A stretch of DNA of 53,324 bases, from contig MNWT01000017.1 of the NCBI GenBank assembly GCA_001872735.1, positions 1 through 53,324 on the forward strand. Direction: 5' to 3'. The position numbers and the translations under genes are program-made. Below are positions 1 through 7,558 of this stretch, piece by piece. The notes below the pieces were generated by a model, which was not told the DNA's origin, ran no database searches, and saw nothing but the letters and a program-made list of their open reading frames with translations. Numbering within the stretch: position 1 is the stretch's first letter; the number at the start of each line of letters is the position of its first letter. This DNA is from Verrucomicrobia bacterium CG1_02_43_26. Its GTDB lineage: Bacteria; Verrucomicrobiota; Verrucomicrobiia; Opitutales; CG1-02-43-26.

Positions 1-40
1 TCTTTACCTTCTTTTCGCTTTTGCATTTAGGGCATTTCAT
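1..40 (-). CDS. N-terminal fragment of an IS1-type (InsA-like) transposase, cut by the window edge
   Basis: From an ATG at position 40 the minus strand reads MKCPKCKSEKKVK before the window ends. An in-frame ATG at 49 would add MRE. The CPKC pair so close to the start is the usual opening of the zinc ribbon in IS1-family InsA proteins and their relatives. Only 13 residues are visible, so the assignment rests mainly on the IS1-type C-terminus at the opposite window edge, which has the same orientation. It could instead be any small zinc-ribbon protein. Confidence 0.4.
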   Translation of the reverse strand, partial: MKCPKCKSEKKVK

Positions 41-93
41 CTCTCTCATTTAATCCTCTTCTTCCCTTACTGTCTATCCTAAAGTAGTAAACC
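1..93 (-). mobile_element. Right-hand end of an IS1-like element running off the left window edge
   Basis: The first bases of a zinc-ribbon transposase frame (minus strand, from position 40 or 49) are followed by a stretch whose reverse complement begins GGTTTACTACTTTAGG at 93 and reaches TAAGGGAAGAGG near 59. The element end seen at 53076 begins GGTAATGCTTACG and also reaches TAAGGGAAAGG about 30 bases in. The two ends could therefore be the imperfect inverted repeats of one IS type. The boundary at 93 is inferred from this partial match only; no target duplication can be tested. Confidence 0.4.
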
Positions 94-140
94 CCTTCTC
101 GGTATAATATATAACCAAAATTTTCTCTATATAATAATAA

Positions 141-168
141 AAAGCCTGCCTTCTCGGCAGGCTTTTTT
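141..168. terminator. Rho-independent terminator
   Basis: A perfect 9-bp stem (AAGCCTGCC / GGCAGGCTT) with a 5-base loop at 142-164 is followed by TTTTTT on the plus strand and preceded by A-rich sequence. It could therefore work in both directions. It separates the IS-like fragment from the rnpB promoter. Confidence 0.75.
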
Positions 169-174
169 ATGCCC

Positions 175-202
175 TTGAATATCTTAAGAAACGGTGTATA
201 TT
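175..202 (+). promoter_or_regulatory. Sigma-70-type promoter of rnpB
   Basis: TTGAAT (175-180), a 16-base spacer and TATATT (197-202). The -10 ends six bases before the predicted first base of the P1 helix of RNase P RNA at 209, which is the expected spacing for the start of transcription. Confidence 0.6.
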
Positions 203-208
203 GGGACA

Positions 209-612
209 CGGTTTAGAGGGGTGATCGCATTCGCTCTGTTCTTTTGACAGTATGGAGAGGAAAGTCCGGACACTATAGGGCAGGATTCCTTGTGAAAGCA
301 AGGGCACTTCGGGGACAACCCCGAGGTGACGGAAAGTGCCACAGAAAATATACCGCCCGCGCAAGCAGGTAAGGGTGAAATGGCGAGGTAAAAGCTCACC
401 GCTCCAAGGGCGACTAAGGAGGCAGGGAAAACCCAATCTAGTGCAAGGTAAAATAGGGGGCCAGGCGGCCCGTCTGATGGCTCCGGGTATACCGCACCTC
501 ATTTATGGGGACTGAAGCTATGTAAAAATATCTTTGGTAGATAAATGAATGCAGCCAAGCGCGATGCAAATTGCCTTGGTATACAAAATCCGGCTTACTC
601 CCCGCTAAACCG
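209..612 (+). ncRNA. rnpB: RNase P RNA (bacterial class A)
   Basis: This is the catalytic RNA of ribonuclease P, which removes 5' leaders from pre-tRNAs. The universally conserved core strings are visible: GAGGAAAGTCCGGAC near 254, ACAGAAAATATACCGCC near 341, GGTAAGGGTGAAA near 369, and a 3' CCGGCTTA near 590. The ends were set by the P1 helix, in which CGGTTTAG (209-216) pairs with CTAAACCG (605-612). A run of T follows directly (615-621), so P1 plus this run may end transcription. The 404-nt length is normal for class A. Two promoter boxes lie just upstream. Confidence 0.95.
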
Positions 613-634
613 CTCTTTTTTCGCTAGAAGTTAC

Positions 635-662
635 TTGACTTCGAGGCTTATTGAGTTAGAAT
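635..662 (+). promoter_or_regulatory. Sigma-70-type promoter of rpsT
   Basis: TTGACT (635-640), a 16-base spacer and TAGAAT (657-662), placed 22 bases before the rpsT start codon. Confidence 0.55.
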
Positions 663-684
663 CATAAATTGTTGAATAAAAGTT

Positions 685-927
685 ATGGCAAATAAAAAGT
701 CTTCAAAAAAGGATATTAAAAACATAGAGAAACGCACCGAGCGTAACCGAACGGTTAACACGAGGATCAAGACTTTAGGGAAGAAGTTAAAGCAAAACGG
801 GGATGCTGAGACAGCTCGTGATTTAATTTCTGCTGCTGATAAAGCTGCTAAACGTGGCATTATCCACAAGAACAAAGCTAGCCGGATGAAGTCAAGGGCT
901 TCTAAAGTTGCTTTTGCGGCCGTTTAA
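685..927 (+). CDS. rpsT: 30S ribosomal protein bS20
   Basis: This 80-residue basic protein binds 16S rRNA early in 30S assembly. The start MANKKSSKKDIKNIEKRTER, the Lys/Arg-rich helices and the ending HKNKASRMKSRASKVAF match the bS20 family (E. coli S20 has 87 residues). There is no Shine-Dalgarno sequence before the ATG. The gene stands alone between its own promoter and a strong terminator, close behind rnpB. Confidence 0.95.
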   Translation: MANKKSSKKDIKNIEKRTERNRTVNTRIKTLGKKLKQNGDAETARDLISAADKAAKRGIIHKNKASRMKSRASKVAFAAV

Positions 928-972
928 GGATTTTTAAGAAGAGAAGAATTTCTCCTCCCATCCCATCCATCC

Positions 973-1014
973 CTGGCCCCCAGCAAGCTTTATGCTCTGG
1001 GGGCCTCTGTTTTA
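973..1014 (+). terminator. Rho-independent terminator of rpsT
   Basis: A perfect 9-bp GC-rich stem (GGCCCCCAG 975-983 / CTGGGGGCC 997-1005) is followed by TCTGTTTTA, 46 bases after the rpsT stop. Confidence 0.8.
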
Positions 1015-1036
1015 GTACCGGTATTAATTAATAAAT

Positions 1037-1828
1037 ATGAGCTTTGGAAGAATCAGTTTCCCGGAAGGCGCTTTAGGGGAAGAGCCCTGCCGGATGCCTA
1101 TATTGTATTTTAAGGACAATGTGCTCGCACTCCCAAAACACAGAAACGTCTTAATCGCTCCCCATCCTTGGTACCCTAAGTTGCCTACTTTGCTAAACGC
1201 GCTGCGTGAGCAAATTGCCGAGGGACGTGGTATCCTAACTGATCTAGGCGTTCAGGAAGTCCATGCAACCTACCTAATGGATCCTGAAATGACCGGAGTT
1301 GTCGTACTCGGCACCAGCGAAGAAAAAGCCGCTGAAGTGAAGAACGCCGTTGGCTCAGACATGCTGACATTTGAATTCATATTCTTGGCTCGCCAAGTTA
1401 AAGACGTTAAAGACGAAATTATATGTGAGTTACCCTTAGCCGTACACAGCCAAGAGCCAAAAGTACTCGTCTCTCACAAAACAGGTAAGAAAACCAAAAC
1501 GATTTTCAAAAAAATAGGCGGAAACGAAAAATACTGCCTCTGGCAAGCCCAGACAAATTACCTACGCCTACACCAAATACCCGTGCATGCCATGGAATGC
1601 GGGTTAAGAATCGTAGGAGAACGCCTGTACAGCGAAGAACCCGAAATCTATTTATCCTCAATGAAAAAGCGTTACAAACGCAAAGGCGAAGAAGAGCGCC
1701 CACTACACGAAGGGCCAATGCTCCACCTGCGCAAAGTAGAAGGCTCCGGAATTGGAGTGATCGAAGCGGAGATACCTCCCAAATTCAAGGTGACCTTGAA
1801 AAAGCTAGACATTACAAACTTGATTTAG
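1037..1828 (+). CDS. Divergent RluA-family RNA pseudouridine synthase
   Basis: Probably converts a uridine in rRNA or tRNA to pseudouridine. The 263-residue protein aligns by eye with the RluA fold. MPILYFKDNVLALPK resembles the usual opening strand, YLMDPEMTGVVVL (around residue 81) corresponds to the catalytic RLDxxTSGLLVL motif with Asp kept but the preceding Arg lost, and LRLHQIPVHAMECG with IVGERLY corresponds to the conserved HQIRVH and GDxLY motifs. There is no S4 domain. The start is uncertain: ATG at 1094 (MPILYF) suits the family better than 1037, and neither has a clear ribosome-binding site. Target uridine unknown. Confidence 0.7.
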   Translation: MSFGRISFPEGALGEEPCRMPILYFKDNVLALPKHRNVLIAPHPWYPKLPTLLNALREQIAEGRGILTDLGVQEVHATYLMDPEMTGVVVLGTSEEKAAEVKNAVGSDMLTFEFIFLARQVKDVKDEIICELPLAVHSQEPKVLVSHKTGKKTKTIFKKIGGNEKYCLWQAQTNYLRLHQIPVHAMECGLRIVGERLYSEEPEIYLSSMKKRYKRKGEEERPLHEGPMLHLRKVEGSGIGVIEAEIPPKFKVTLKKLDITNLI

Positions 1829-1850
1829 CGTAGCGATCGATTAGTATAAT
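1820..1850 (+). promoter_or_regulatory. Promoter of tRNA-Ser(CGA)
   Basis: A perfect TATAAT at 1845-1850 lies 11 bases before the mature tRNA. TTGATT at 1820-1825 is the only -35-like box, and its 19-base spacer is longer than usual. Confidence 0.5.
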
Positions 1851-1861
1851 TTCACACACAC

Positions 1862-1951
1862 GGAGAGGTGACAGAGTGGCTGAATGTGCCTGACTCGAAA
1901 TCAGGTGTGCCGGTAACGGTACCGGGGGTTCAAATCCCTTCCTCTCCGCCA
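1862..1951 (+). tRNA. tRNA-Ser, anticodon CGA
   Basis: Acceptor stem GGAGAGG (1862-1868) pairs with CCTCTCC (1941-1947), followed by discriminator G and an encoded CCA (1949-1951). The anticodon stem CCTGA/TCAGG encloses the loop CTCGAAA, giving anticodon CGA. A long variable arm (TGTGCCGGTAACGGTACCG) and the T-loop GGTTCAAATCC are typical of serine tRNAs. It reads UCG codons. Confidence 0.95.
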
Positions 1952-1966
1952 ATTTAGATTTTACAT

Positions 1967-3385
1967 ATGAACCTATTCTGGTTTAGAAAGGACTTAAGGC
2001 TTACTGATAATCCTGCTCTGTATGAAGCTACCAAAAGGGGCAAGGTCATTGCTGTTTATATTCAGGATGATATCACCCCGGGAAAATGGAAATCGGGTGC
2101 CGCAAGTCGGTGGTGGCTGCATCATAGTTTGCAAGTATTAAAGAAGTCCATCGAAAGCCATGGCGGTCATTTATATTTTTATAAAGGGGAAGCAAAAAAG
2201 CTATTACCCGAAATCGCACAGCAGATTAATGCAAAAACAGTTTATTGGAATAGAGAATATGAACCTTATGCGATTGAGGAAGAAGACCAATTAAAAGACA
2301 CTTTGCGTAAGCTTTCCGTAGATACTCGAATCTATAATGGCAGGCTTTTGCTCGACCCCGAACAGATTAAAAACAAGCAGGGCAGTTATTTTAAAGTATT
2401 TACCCCCTTCTGGAAATGTTGTTTGGCTGAGGATGGGGTAAATGCCCCCCTTGGCATAGCAAAAGTAGCTCGATTGGTTAAGTCTAGTGAATTGAGGTTG
2501 CAAGACGTTTCGCTCGATGAACTTAATTTACTCCCTAAAGGCCATAATTGGGCCACGAAGTTTTATGGCCTTTGGGCGCATGGTGAGCAATCTGCTACAA
2601 ACTGTTTAGAACAATTTATTGCAAATAGGTTAAACTGTTATGCTATTGGGAGAGATTACCCAAGTGAGGATGCCACGTCTACACTATCCGCTTACTTGCA
2701 TTTTGGCGAAATTAGCCCAAGGCAAATTTGGAGTGCTATCCAGTCGTATAAAACCGAAACAAAAGACACCGTAAATGCCGATAAGTTTTTATCTGAACTG
2801 GGTTGGCGTGAGTTCTCGAATTATCTCTTATACCATTGCCCCACCCTGCCAGAAGAAGCGTTTAATCCAACCTTTAATCATTTCCCGTGGCAAGAAAACA
2901 AGGCGTTACTCACTGCCTGGCAAGAAGGGAAAACGGGTTATCCTTTAATTGACGCAGGTATGCGAGAACTTTGGCAAACAGGCTACATGCATAATCGCAT
3001 CCGCATGGCCGTGGCCTCCTTTTTGACAAAGCATTTACTAATCCATTGGCAAGTAGGTGCAAAATGGTTTTGGGATACTTTAGTAGACGCTGATCTGGCA
3101 AACAATACCTGCGGCTGGCAATGGGTCTCCGGCTGTGGTGCGGATGCGGCTCCTTATTTCCGTATTTTCAACCCGATCATACAAAGCGAAAAGTTCGACC
3201 CTGAAAGCATTTACATCAAACGATGGGTACCCGAATTAAGAGAGTTTTCCGGAAAAGCAATCCATAGGCCATGGGAGTGTGTAAATGTAATTGGGAAAAA
3301 ATACCCCGCGCCTATTGTAGATCACAAATTGGCAAGAGAACGAGCCCTTGAAGCTTACCAACAGGTCAAAAAGGGCCATGCGTAG
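1967..3385 (+). CDS. phrB: Deoxyribodipyrimidine photolyase (class I CPD type)
   Basis: Repairs UV-induced pyrimidine dimers with blue light, using FADH- as catalyst and an antenna chromophore. At 472 residues it has normal length. The N-terminal alpha/beta antenna domain begins FWFRKDLRLTDNPAL. The C-terminal FAD domain shows LSELGWREFSNYLLYH, GYPLIDAGMRELWQTGYMHN, DADLANNTCGWQW and SGCGADAAPYFRIFNP, all classic photolyase blocks. It starts 15 bases after tRNA-Ser and ends 64 bases before trkH. A cryptochrome without repair activity cannot be excluded, but the retained flavin-pocket motifs make repair more likely. Confidence 0.93.
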   Translation: MNLFWFRKDLRLTDNPALYEATKRGKVIAVYIQDDITPGKWKSGAASRWWLHHSLQVLKKSIESHGGHLYFYKGEAKKLLPEIAQQINAKTVYWNREYEPYAIEEEDQLKDTLRKLSVDTRIYNGRLLLDPEQIKNKQGSYFKVFTPFWKCCLAEDGVNAPLGIAKVARLVKSSELRLQDVSLDELNLLPKGHNWATKFYGLWAHGEQSATNCLEQFIANRLNCYAIGRDYPSEDATSTLSAYLHFGEISPRQIWSAIQSYKTETKDTVNADKFLSELGWREFSNYLLYHCPTLPEEAFNPTFNHFPWQENKALLTAWQEGKTGYPLIDAGMRELWQTGYMHNRIRMAVASFLTKHLLIHWQVGAKWFWDTLVDADLANNTCGWQWVSGCGADAAPYFRIFNPIIQSEKFDPESIYIKRWVPELREFSGKAIHRPWECVNVIGKKYPAPIVDHKLARERALEAYQQVKKGHA

Positions 3386-3449
3386 AATTATTAGGCCATT
3401 TTGGAACGTGACATCTAAGCCAGTTTTTGACTAGAATGCAGTCAACTTC

Positions 3450-4925
3450 ATGAATTACCCATTAGTTAGCAAGTTGTTAAGTATATTAGTTGGCTCCATG
3501 AGTTGTGCCTTCTTGCTATGTTTGGGCGTGGAGCTCTATTTCACAGAAACAGCTTTAACAATGGTTTACGTTGGCTGGTGGTTCAGTATCGCTTTTTGTC
3601 TTTGTATTGCCGTTATCTTTTACATTTTAGGGCGAAAAAGCACTGTAAAAATGTTTCAAAAGGAGGCTTTTGTAACCATTGGTACAGGATGGATAATTGT
3701 TTGCTTGATTGGCGCTCTACCCTATTGGCTTATTATGCCAGAATTATCATATGCAGACGCTTTTTTTGAATCAAGCTCAGGAATAACTACAACAGGAGCT
3801 ACCGTATTCAGTAAACCTGAGCTTCTACCCAAGAGTCTCTTATTTTGGCGTGCAATGAGCCAATGGATGGGCGGATTAGGCATCGTTGTATTCTTTGTTG
3901 GTATTTTAAGAAATCTGGGAGCTGGTGCTAAAATCCTATACACCCACGAATCCGCTGCAACCTCCGCAGATATTAATTCTGGGTTGATACAGAACGTTGT
4001 GCATAAAGTATTATTAATATATTTTGGCATAACGTTGCTTTGTACAGGCGTATATATGCTGACGGGCATGAATTTTTTTGACGCTATATGCCATACATTT
4101 ACCACACTTTCCACAGGTGGATTCGGTAATTACAGTGATAGCATGGCTCATTTCACAAACCCTGCAACACAATGGGCAGTAATCTTTTTTATGATCGTTG
4201 GAGGAAGTAGTTTTGTGATGTTGCTTTGCCTAACAACCGGTAACCTTAAAGAAGTTTTTAAAAACACTGAGTTTAAAACCTATTTAGCTATTATGCTCAT
4301 TGCTGCTTTGTTTTTTGCGGTAACCCTTTTTCCTTTGTACGGCTATCAATTAAAGGAAATGGAAAATACGTTCAGGATGAGTGCCTTTCAGGTAGTATCC
4401 ATTCAAACAGGTACCGGCTTCAGTACAGTTGATTACGATTCATGGCCCCCCGTACTCCATATAATCCTAGTAGCTCTAATGGCTATTGGCGGCTGTACTG
4501 GTTCAACGGCTAGTGGACTCAAAGTGATACGCGTTGTTATTGCATTCAAGACAATGTTACTAGAAGTTCAAAAGTCATTTCGCTCCAAGTTAGTGTCTTC
4601 CATTTTAATAAATGGTAAGCCTATACAAGAAAAGACAAAGGAAACTGTCGCGATCTTTCTCGTCATGGCAGGGTTAGTCTTCTTTGTCTGTTTAATAGGG
4701 CTCGCAATTTCTCAACCAAATGTAAGCCTTGAGGGAAATGTTTCAGGCATTATTGCTTGTATGGCAAACGTTGGACCAGGACTTGCCGAAACGGGCCCAA
4801 CACATACCTATGCCTTTTACAACATGACTTCAAAAATTATATTAAGCTTCGCAATGATAATTGGTCGTCTAGAATTTTATACGATTTTAGCGCTTTTTCT
4901 TCCATCACTATGGCGCAAATTTTAA
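3450..4925 (+). CDS. trkH: Potassium uptake protein TrkH, membrane subunit
   Basis: Inner-membrane K+ translocating subunit of a Trk/Ktr-type system. The 491-residue protein is almost wholly hydrophobic and carries the four pore loops of the superfamily: SSSGITTTGATV, TTLSTGGFGNY, SIQTGTGFSTVDY and ANVGPGLAETGP. Each contains the selectivity-filter glycine. SQWMGGLGIVVFFVG is also diagnostic. The cytoplasmic NAD-binding partner TrkA is not in this window. Just before the start lies a 6-bp inverted repeat, TTGACT/AGTCAA at 3427-3445, of unknown meaning. Confidence 0.93.
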   Translation: MNYPLVSKLLSILVGSMSCAFLLCLGVELYFTETALTMVYVGWWFSIAFCLCIAVIFYILGRKSTVKMFQKEAFVTIGTGWIIVCLIGALPYWLIMPELSYADAFFESSSGITTTGATVFSKPELLPKSLLFWRAMSQWMGGLGIVVFFVGILRNLGAGAKILYTHESAATSADINSGLIQNVVHKVLLIYFGITLLCTGVYMLTGMNFFDAICHTFTTLSTGGFGNYSDSMAHFTNPATQWAVIFFMIVGGSSFVMLLCLTTGNLKEVFKNTEFKTYLAIMLIAALFFAVTLFPLYGYQLKEMENTFRMSAFQVVSIQTGTGFSTVDYDSWPPVLHIILVALMAIGGCTGSTASGLKVIRVVIAFKTMLLEVQKSFRSKLVSSILINGKPIQEKTKETVAIFLVMAGLVFFVCLIGLAISQPNVSLEGNVSGIIACMANVGPGLAETGPTHTYAFYNMTSKIILSFAMIIGRLEFYTILALFLPSLWRKF

Positions 4926-4941
4926 GATGATATCTATAAAG

Positions 4942-4963
4942 CTAATTACCGAAAAGTAATTAG
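4942..4963. terminator. Hairpin between convergent trkH and ferredoxin genes
   Basis: A perfect 8-bp stem, CTAATTAC/GTAATTAG, with loop CGAAAA lies between the two stop codons and overlaps the ferredoxin stop. The position suggests a shared terminator, but no T-run follows on either strand. Confidence 0.4.
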
Positions 4964-5199
4964 TCTTCGTCTCCATCCTCACCAATCGCCTCTACAGGGC
5001 AGCCTTCGAGGGCTTCCATGCACATCTCTATCTCTTCTTCCGTTTTTGGCTGTTTATAGACAAAAGAATAACCGCCGTCCTCATTTCTGGTGAAGAAATC
5101 AGGAGCCGTTTCGCGGCAAAGATCACAGTCAATGCATTGCTCATCTACATAAAACTTACCAGGAACATTTTCCGGCCACTTGTCGTTTTTATCTGCCAT
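4960..5199 (-). CDS. Small acidic 4Fe-4S ferredoxin
   Basis: A 79-residue electron carrier. Cys22, Cys25 and Cys28 (CIDCDLC) plus Cys67 (CPVEAIG) form a single cluster motif; Cys60 is an extra cysteine. It resembles the monocluster ferredoxins of the Fer4-13/Fer4-15 type rather than two-cluster clostridial ferredoxins. N- and C-termini are rich in Asp and Glu. It stands alone, convergent with trkH, so the redox partner cannot be named from context. Confidence 0.85.
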   Translation of the reverse strand: MADKNDKWPENVPGKFYVDEQCIDCDLCRETAPDFFTRNEDGGYSFVYKQPKTEEEIEMCMEALEGCPVEAIGEDGDED

Positions 5200-5260
5200 A
5201 AGAGGTGAAATTATTATTTAAATTGTAATAAAAGTCAAGATAGGAATAGACACATCCGGC

Positions 5261-5764
5261 TTAAGTTTCTTCGCAAAGAACTACCATACGCTGCAAGGCA
5301 ATGTTATTAGGAACATTAACAATACTGCCATCTACTTGACGGACCCGTATAAAGAAGAGTCCCATGTCGATGATTTCCCCTTTCACCGTATTATCCCCAT
5401 CTTTTACGATAATAACATCATGGATATCTAATTGGCTGGCAAAAAAGAGGATATAGGCACCAAAGATATTACTCAACAAACTCCAACCCGCAAATAAGGA
5501 AATGCCCAAAAGACCAATAATAGACGTAATAAAGATCCAGACCTCCTTCGCTTCTATACCCCAAATACCCAGAAGGATTAATAAAACAACAAGCACAGCG
5601 AGTGAATTGATGACTTTTATTAACCGACGTTTTCTACGAACTCGCAGTTTGTTATTCAATCGGTGTAGAGAAAATATTTTTGCGACAATAAGGAGGGTGG
5701 CTCCTATGATGATTAGCAATGCAATGGAGGTTCCAATGTTGGTATAGAGTTCAGCAGCTTTCAT
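5261..5764 (-). CDS. Short MscS-family mechanosensitive channel
   Basis: Probably a membrane channel responding to tension or osmotic downshift. Hydrophobic segments lie near residues 9-29, 52-68 and 76-108. The last, with SLFAGWSLLSNIFGAYILF, corresponds to the pore helix, and FDI-like IHDVIIVKDGDNTVKGEIIDMGLFFIRVR corresponds to the beta domain. At 167 residues it lacks most of the C-terminal alpha/beta cage of E. coli MscS (286 residues). It shares a divergent intergenic region with the glutathione peroxidase gene and has its own promoter. Confidence 0.85.
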   Translation of the reverse strand: MKAAELYTNIGTSIALLIIIGATLLIVAKIFSLHRLNNKLRVRRKRRLIKVINSLAVLVVLLILLGIWGIEAKEVWIFITSIIGLLGISLFAGWSLLSNIFGAYILFFASQLDIHDVIIVKDGDNTVKGEIIDMGLFFIRVRQVDGSIVNVPNNIALQRMVVLCEET

Positions 5765-5778
5765 AATGAATCAAAGAT

Positions 5779-5807
5779 AATATAATACACCTTGAATTTA
5801 CTATCAA
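5779..5807 (-). promoter_or_regulatory. Promoter of the MscS-like gene
   Basis: On the minus strand TTGATA (5807-5802), a 17-base spacer and TATATT (5784-5779) lie 15 bases before the start codon. Confidence 0.6.
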
Positions 5808-5836
5808 AAGGAACCAAATCCAAGAATGAAAACATA

Positions 5837-5866
5837 TTGACCTGTAATAGGCTTTTGGACTATATT
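5837..5866 (+). promoter_or_regulatory. Promoter of the glutathione peroxidase gene
   Basis: TTGACC (5837-5842), an 18-base spacer and TATATT (5861-5866). The start codon at 5884 is only 17 bases after the -10, leaving a very short 5' leader. Confidence 0.6.
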
Positions 5867-5883
5867 ACCTAAGTATTTATATC

Positions 5884-6447
5884 ATGAATGGCCCCAATCT
5901 GTTTTTGATTTACCTTTTAATTTCATTAACCCCAATAGCAAGTATGGCAAAAGATTCTAAAAAGAACGCCCATCAATTCTCGTTCACGGCACTTAACGAT
6001 GCCTCAAAAACAATCAAATTGTCTGATTATGATGGCAAGGTGATCATGATTGTTAATACCGCTTCCAAATGCGGCTTTACCCCTCAGTATGCCTTTCTGG
6101 AGAAGCTCTGGAGAGAGTACAAGGATAGAGGCTTAGTCATTTTAGGTATTCCATCAAACGACTTTGCGGAACAAGAGCCTGGCTCAGAAAAACAGATACA
6201 GGAATTTTGCCAAAAGAATTATAATGTTACTTTTCCGATGACATCTAAACAACATGTCGTTGGTGAAAATGCAAACCCACTCCATCGTTGGCTGTATTTA
6301 GAAACCGGTGTAGAACCCAAATGGAACTTCCAAAAGTTTATTATAGACAAAAATGGTGATGTTATTGGTGAGTTTCCTTCCACAACAGCTCCAGATAATC
6401 GCGAGATCGTGAAATTAATCGAGCGCGAGCTAGCTGTAGAGGTTTAG
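5884..6447 (+). CDS. Thiol glutathione peroxidase (GPx/BtuE type), exported
   Basis: Reduces hydrogen peroxide and organic hydroperoxides. The catalytic set is complete: Cys63 (NTASKCGFTPQY, cysteine instead of selenocysteine), Gln97, Trp147 and Asn148 (EPKWNFQKF). Cys109 (EFCQKNYNVTFP) is the likely resolving cysteine, which points to thioredoxin rather than glutathione as reductant. Residues 1-22 form a hydrophobic signal peptide, so it probably acts outside the cytoplasm. The last four bases overlap the convergent asd gene. Confidence 0.93.
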   Translation: MNGPNLFLIYLLISLTPIASMAKDSKKNAHQFSFTALNDASKTIKLSDYDGKVIMIVNTASKCGFTPQYAFLEKLWREYKDRGLVILGIPSNDFAEQEPGSEKQIQEFCQKNYNVTFPMTSKQHVVGENANPLHRWLYLETGVEPKWNFQKFIIDKNGDVIGEFPSTTAPDNREIVKLIERELAVEV

Positions 6448-7439
6448 AGTAACTGCTCCAATATTTGGATTGCGTTTAACGCGGCACCTTTCCACAACTG
6501 GTCTCCAGAGACCCAGAGGGAAAGCCCGTTACCAAAAACAAGATCCTTACGAATACGCCCCACCCCGCATTTTTCTTTTTGCGAAAATTGTATCGGCATG
6601 GGGTAATGATTTTGCTCAGGTTCATCATAGAGCTCTATACCCGGGAAATTACAGATAACCTCTCTTGCCTTTTGAACAGAAACCGCTTGTTCAAACTCTG
6701 CGCTAATCGCAATCGAATGCGCTCGAAAAACAGGAACTCTCACACTCGTACAGGAAACCTGCAGATCAGGCATACCTAATATTTTTTGAGACTCCACAAG
6801 CATCTTCATCTCTTCTTTGGTGTAACCGTTTTCCAGAAAAGCATCCACGTGCGGTATCACATTAAACGCAATTTGGTGGGGATAAACAGAGGGCACGATC
6901 ATCTCGCCATGAGCCCACTGTTTTACTTGTGTTTCAAGCTCCCTTAACGCAGCAAGCCCTGTCCCTGAAACGGCTTGGTAAGTACTGGCAAAAAAGCGCT
7001 TTAAGCCAAACGCTTTATGTAAGGGAAATAATGCCAACAAGGTCAAAATGGTCGAGCAATTCGGGTTAGCGATGATGCCTTTATGCCCAGACAGCGCCTT
7101 CGGGTTAACCTCGGGAATAACCAACGGCACGTCTTCGTCCATACGGAAAGCGGAGCTGTTATCGATCACCACGCACCCTTGTTTAACAGCTTCTTTAGCA
7201 AATTGTCTCGAAACATCTCCGCCTGCGGAAAAGATGGCGAAATCTAACTCCTTAAAAATATCCGGTGTCGCTTCTTCTACGGTAAAATCTTTATCCTCAA
7301 TAGTAACAACCTGGCCAGAAGAACGCTTGGAAGCCAAAAGTCGAATACTGGCAAACGGCACATTACGCTCAAGGAGCAGTTGTAGGGCTTCTTTGCCAAC
7401 CGCGCCTGTCGCGCCTAATATACCAATCCGTACTTTCAT
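6444..7439 (-). CDS. asd: Aspartate-semialdehyde dehydrogenase
   Basis: Catalyses NADPH-dependent reduction of aspartyl phosphate to aspartate semialdehyde, the branch point to lysine/diaminopimelate, threonine and methionine. The Rossmann motif GILGATGAVGKEAL is at the N-terminus. The catalytic Cys128 lies in NPNCSTI, YQAVSGTG binds substrate, and RVPVFRAHS contains the active-site His. The 331-residue length is typical. Its 3' end overlaps the glutathione peroxidase gene by four bases, tail to tail. Confidence 0.95.
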   Translation of the reverse strand: MKVRIGILGATGAVGKEALQLLLERNVPFASIRLLASKRSSGQVVTIEDKDFTVEEATPDIFKELDFAIFSAGGDVSRQFAKEAVKQGCVVIDNSSAFRMDEDVPLVIPEVNPKALSGHKGIIANPNCSTILTLLALFPLHKAFGLKRFFASTYQAVSGTGLAALRELETQVKQWAHGEMIVPSVYPHQIAFNVIPHVDAFLENGYTKEEMKMLVESQKILGMPDLQVSCTSVRVPVFRAHSIAISAEFEQAVSVQKAREVICNFPGIELYDEPEQNHYPMPIQFSQKEKCGVGRIRKDLVFGNGLSLWVSGDQLWKGAALNAIQILEQLL

Positions 7440-7558
7440 TTCTATGAGGATATTTTAGCACAGCGTTTAGGTAAAGGGAAATGGAAAGAAAAAAAGGCCT
7501 CCATTCTATTTAACTGACAACTTCCTAAAAACTCCTTAAGCTACTTGCATAATTATCC

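Noticed and set aside
27..209. 60-codon minus-strand frame next to rnpB
   Set aside because: It runs through the terminator hairpin and the rnpB promoter and has no family resemblance.
167..502. Long minus-strand frames within the RNase P RNA gene
   Set aside because: They are antisense to a highly conserved structural RNA and resemble no protein.
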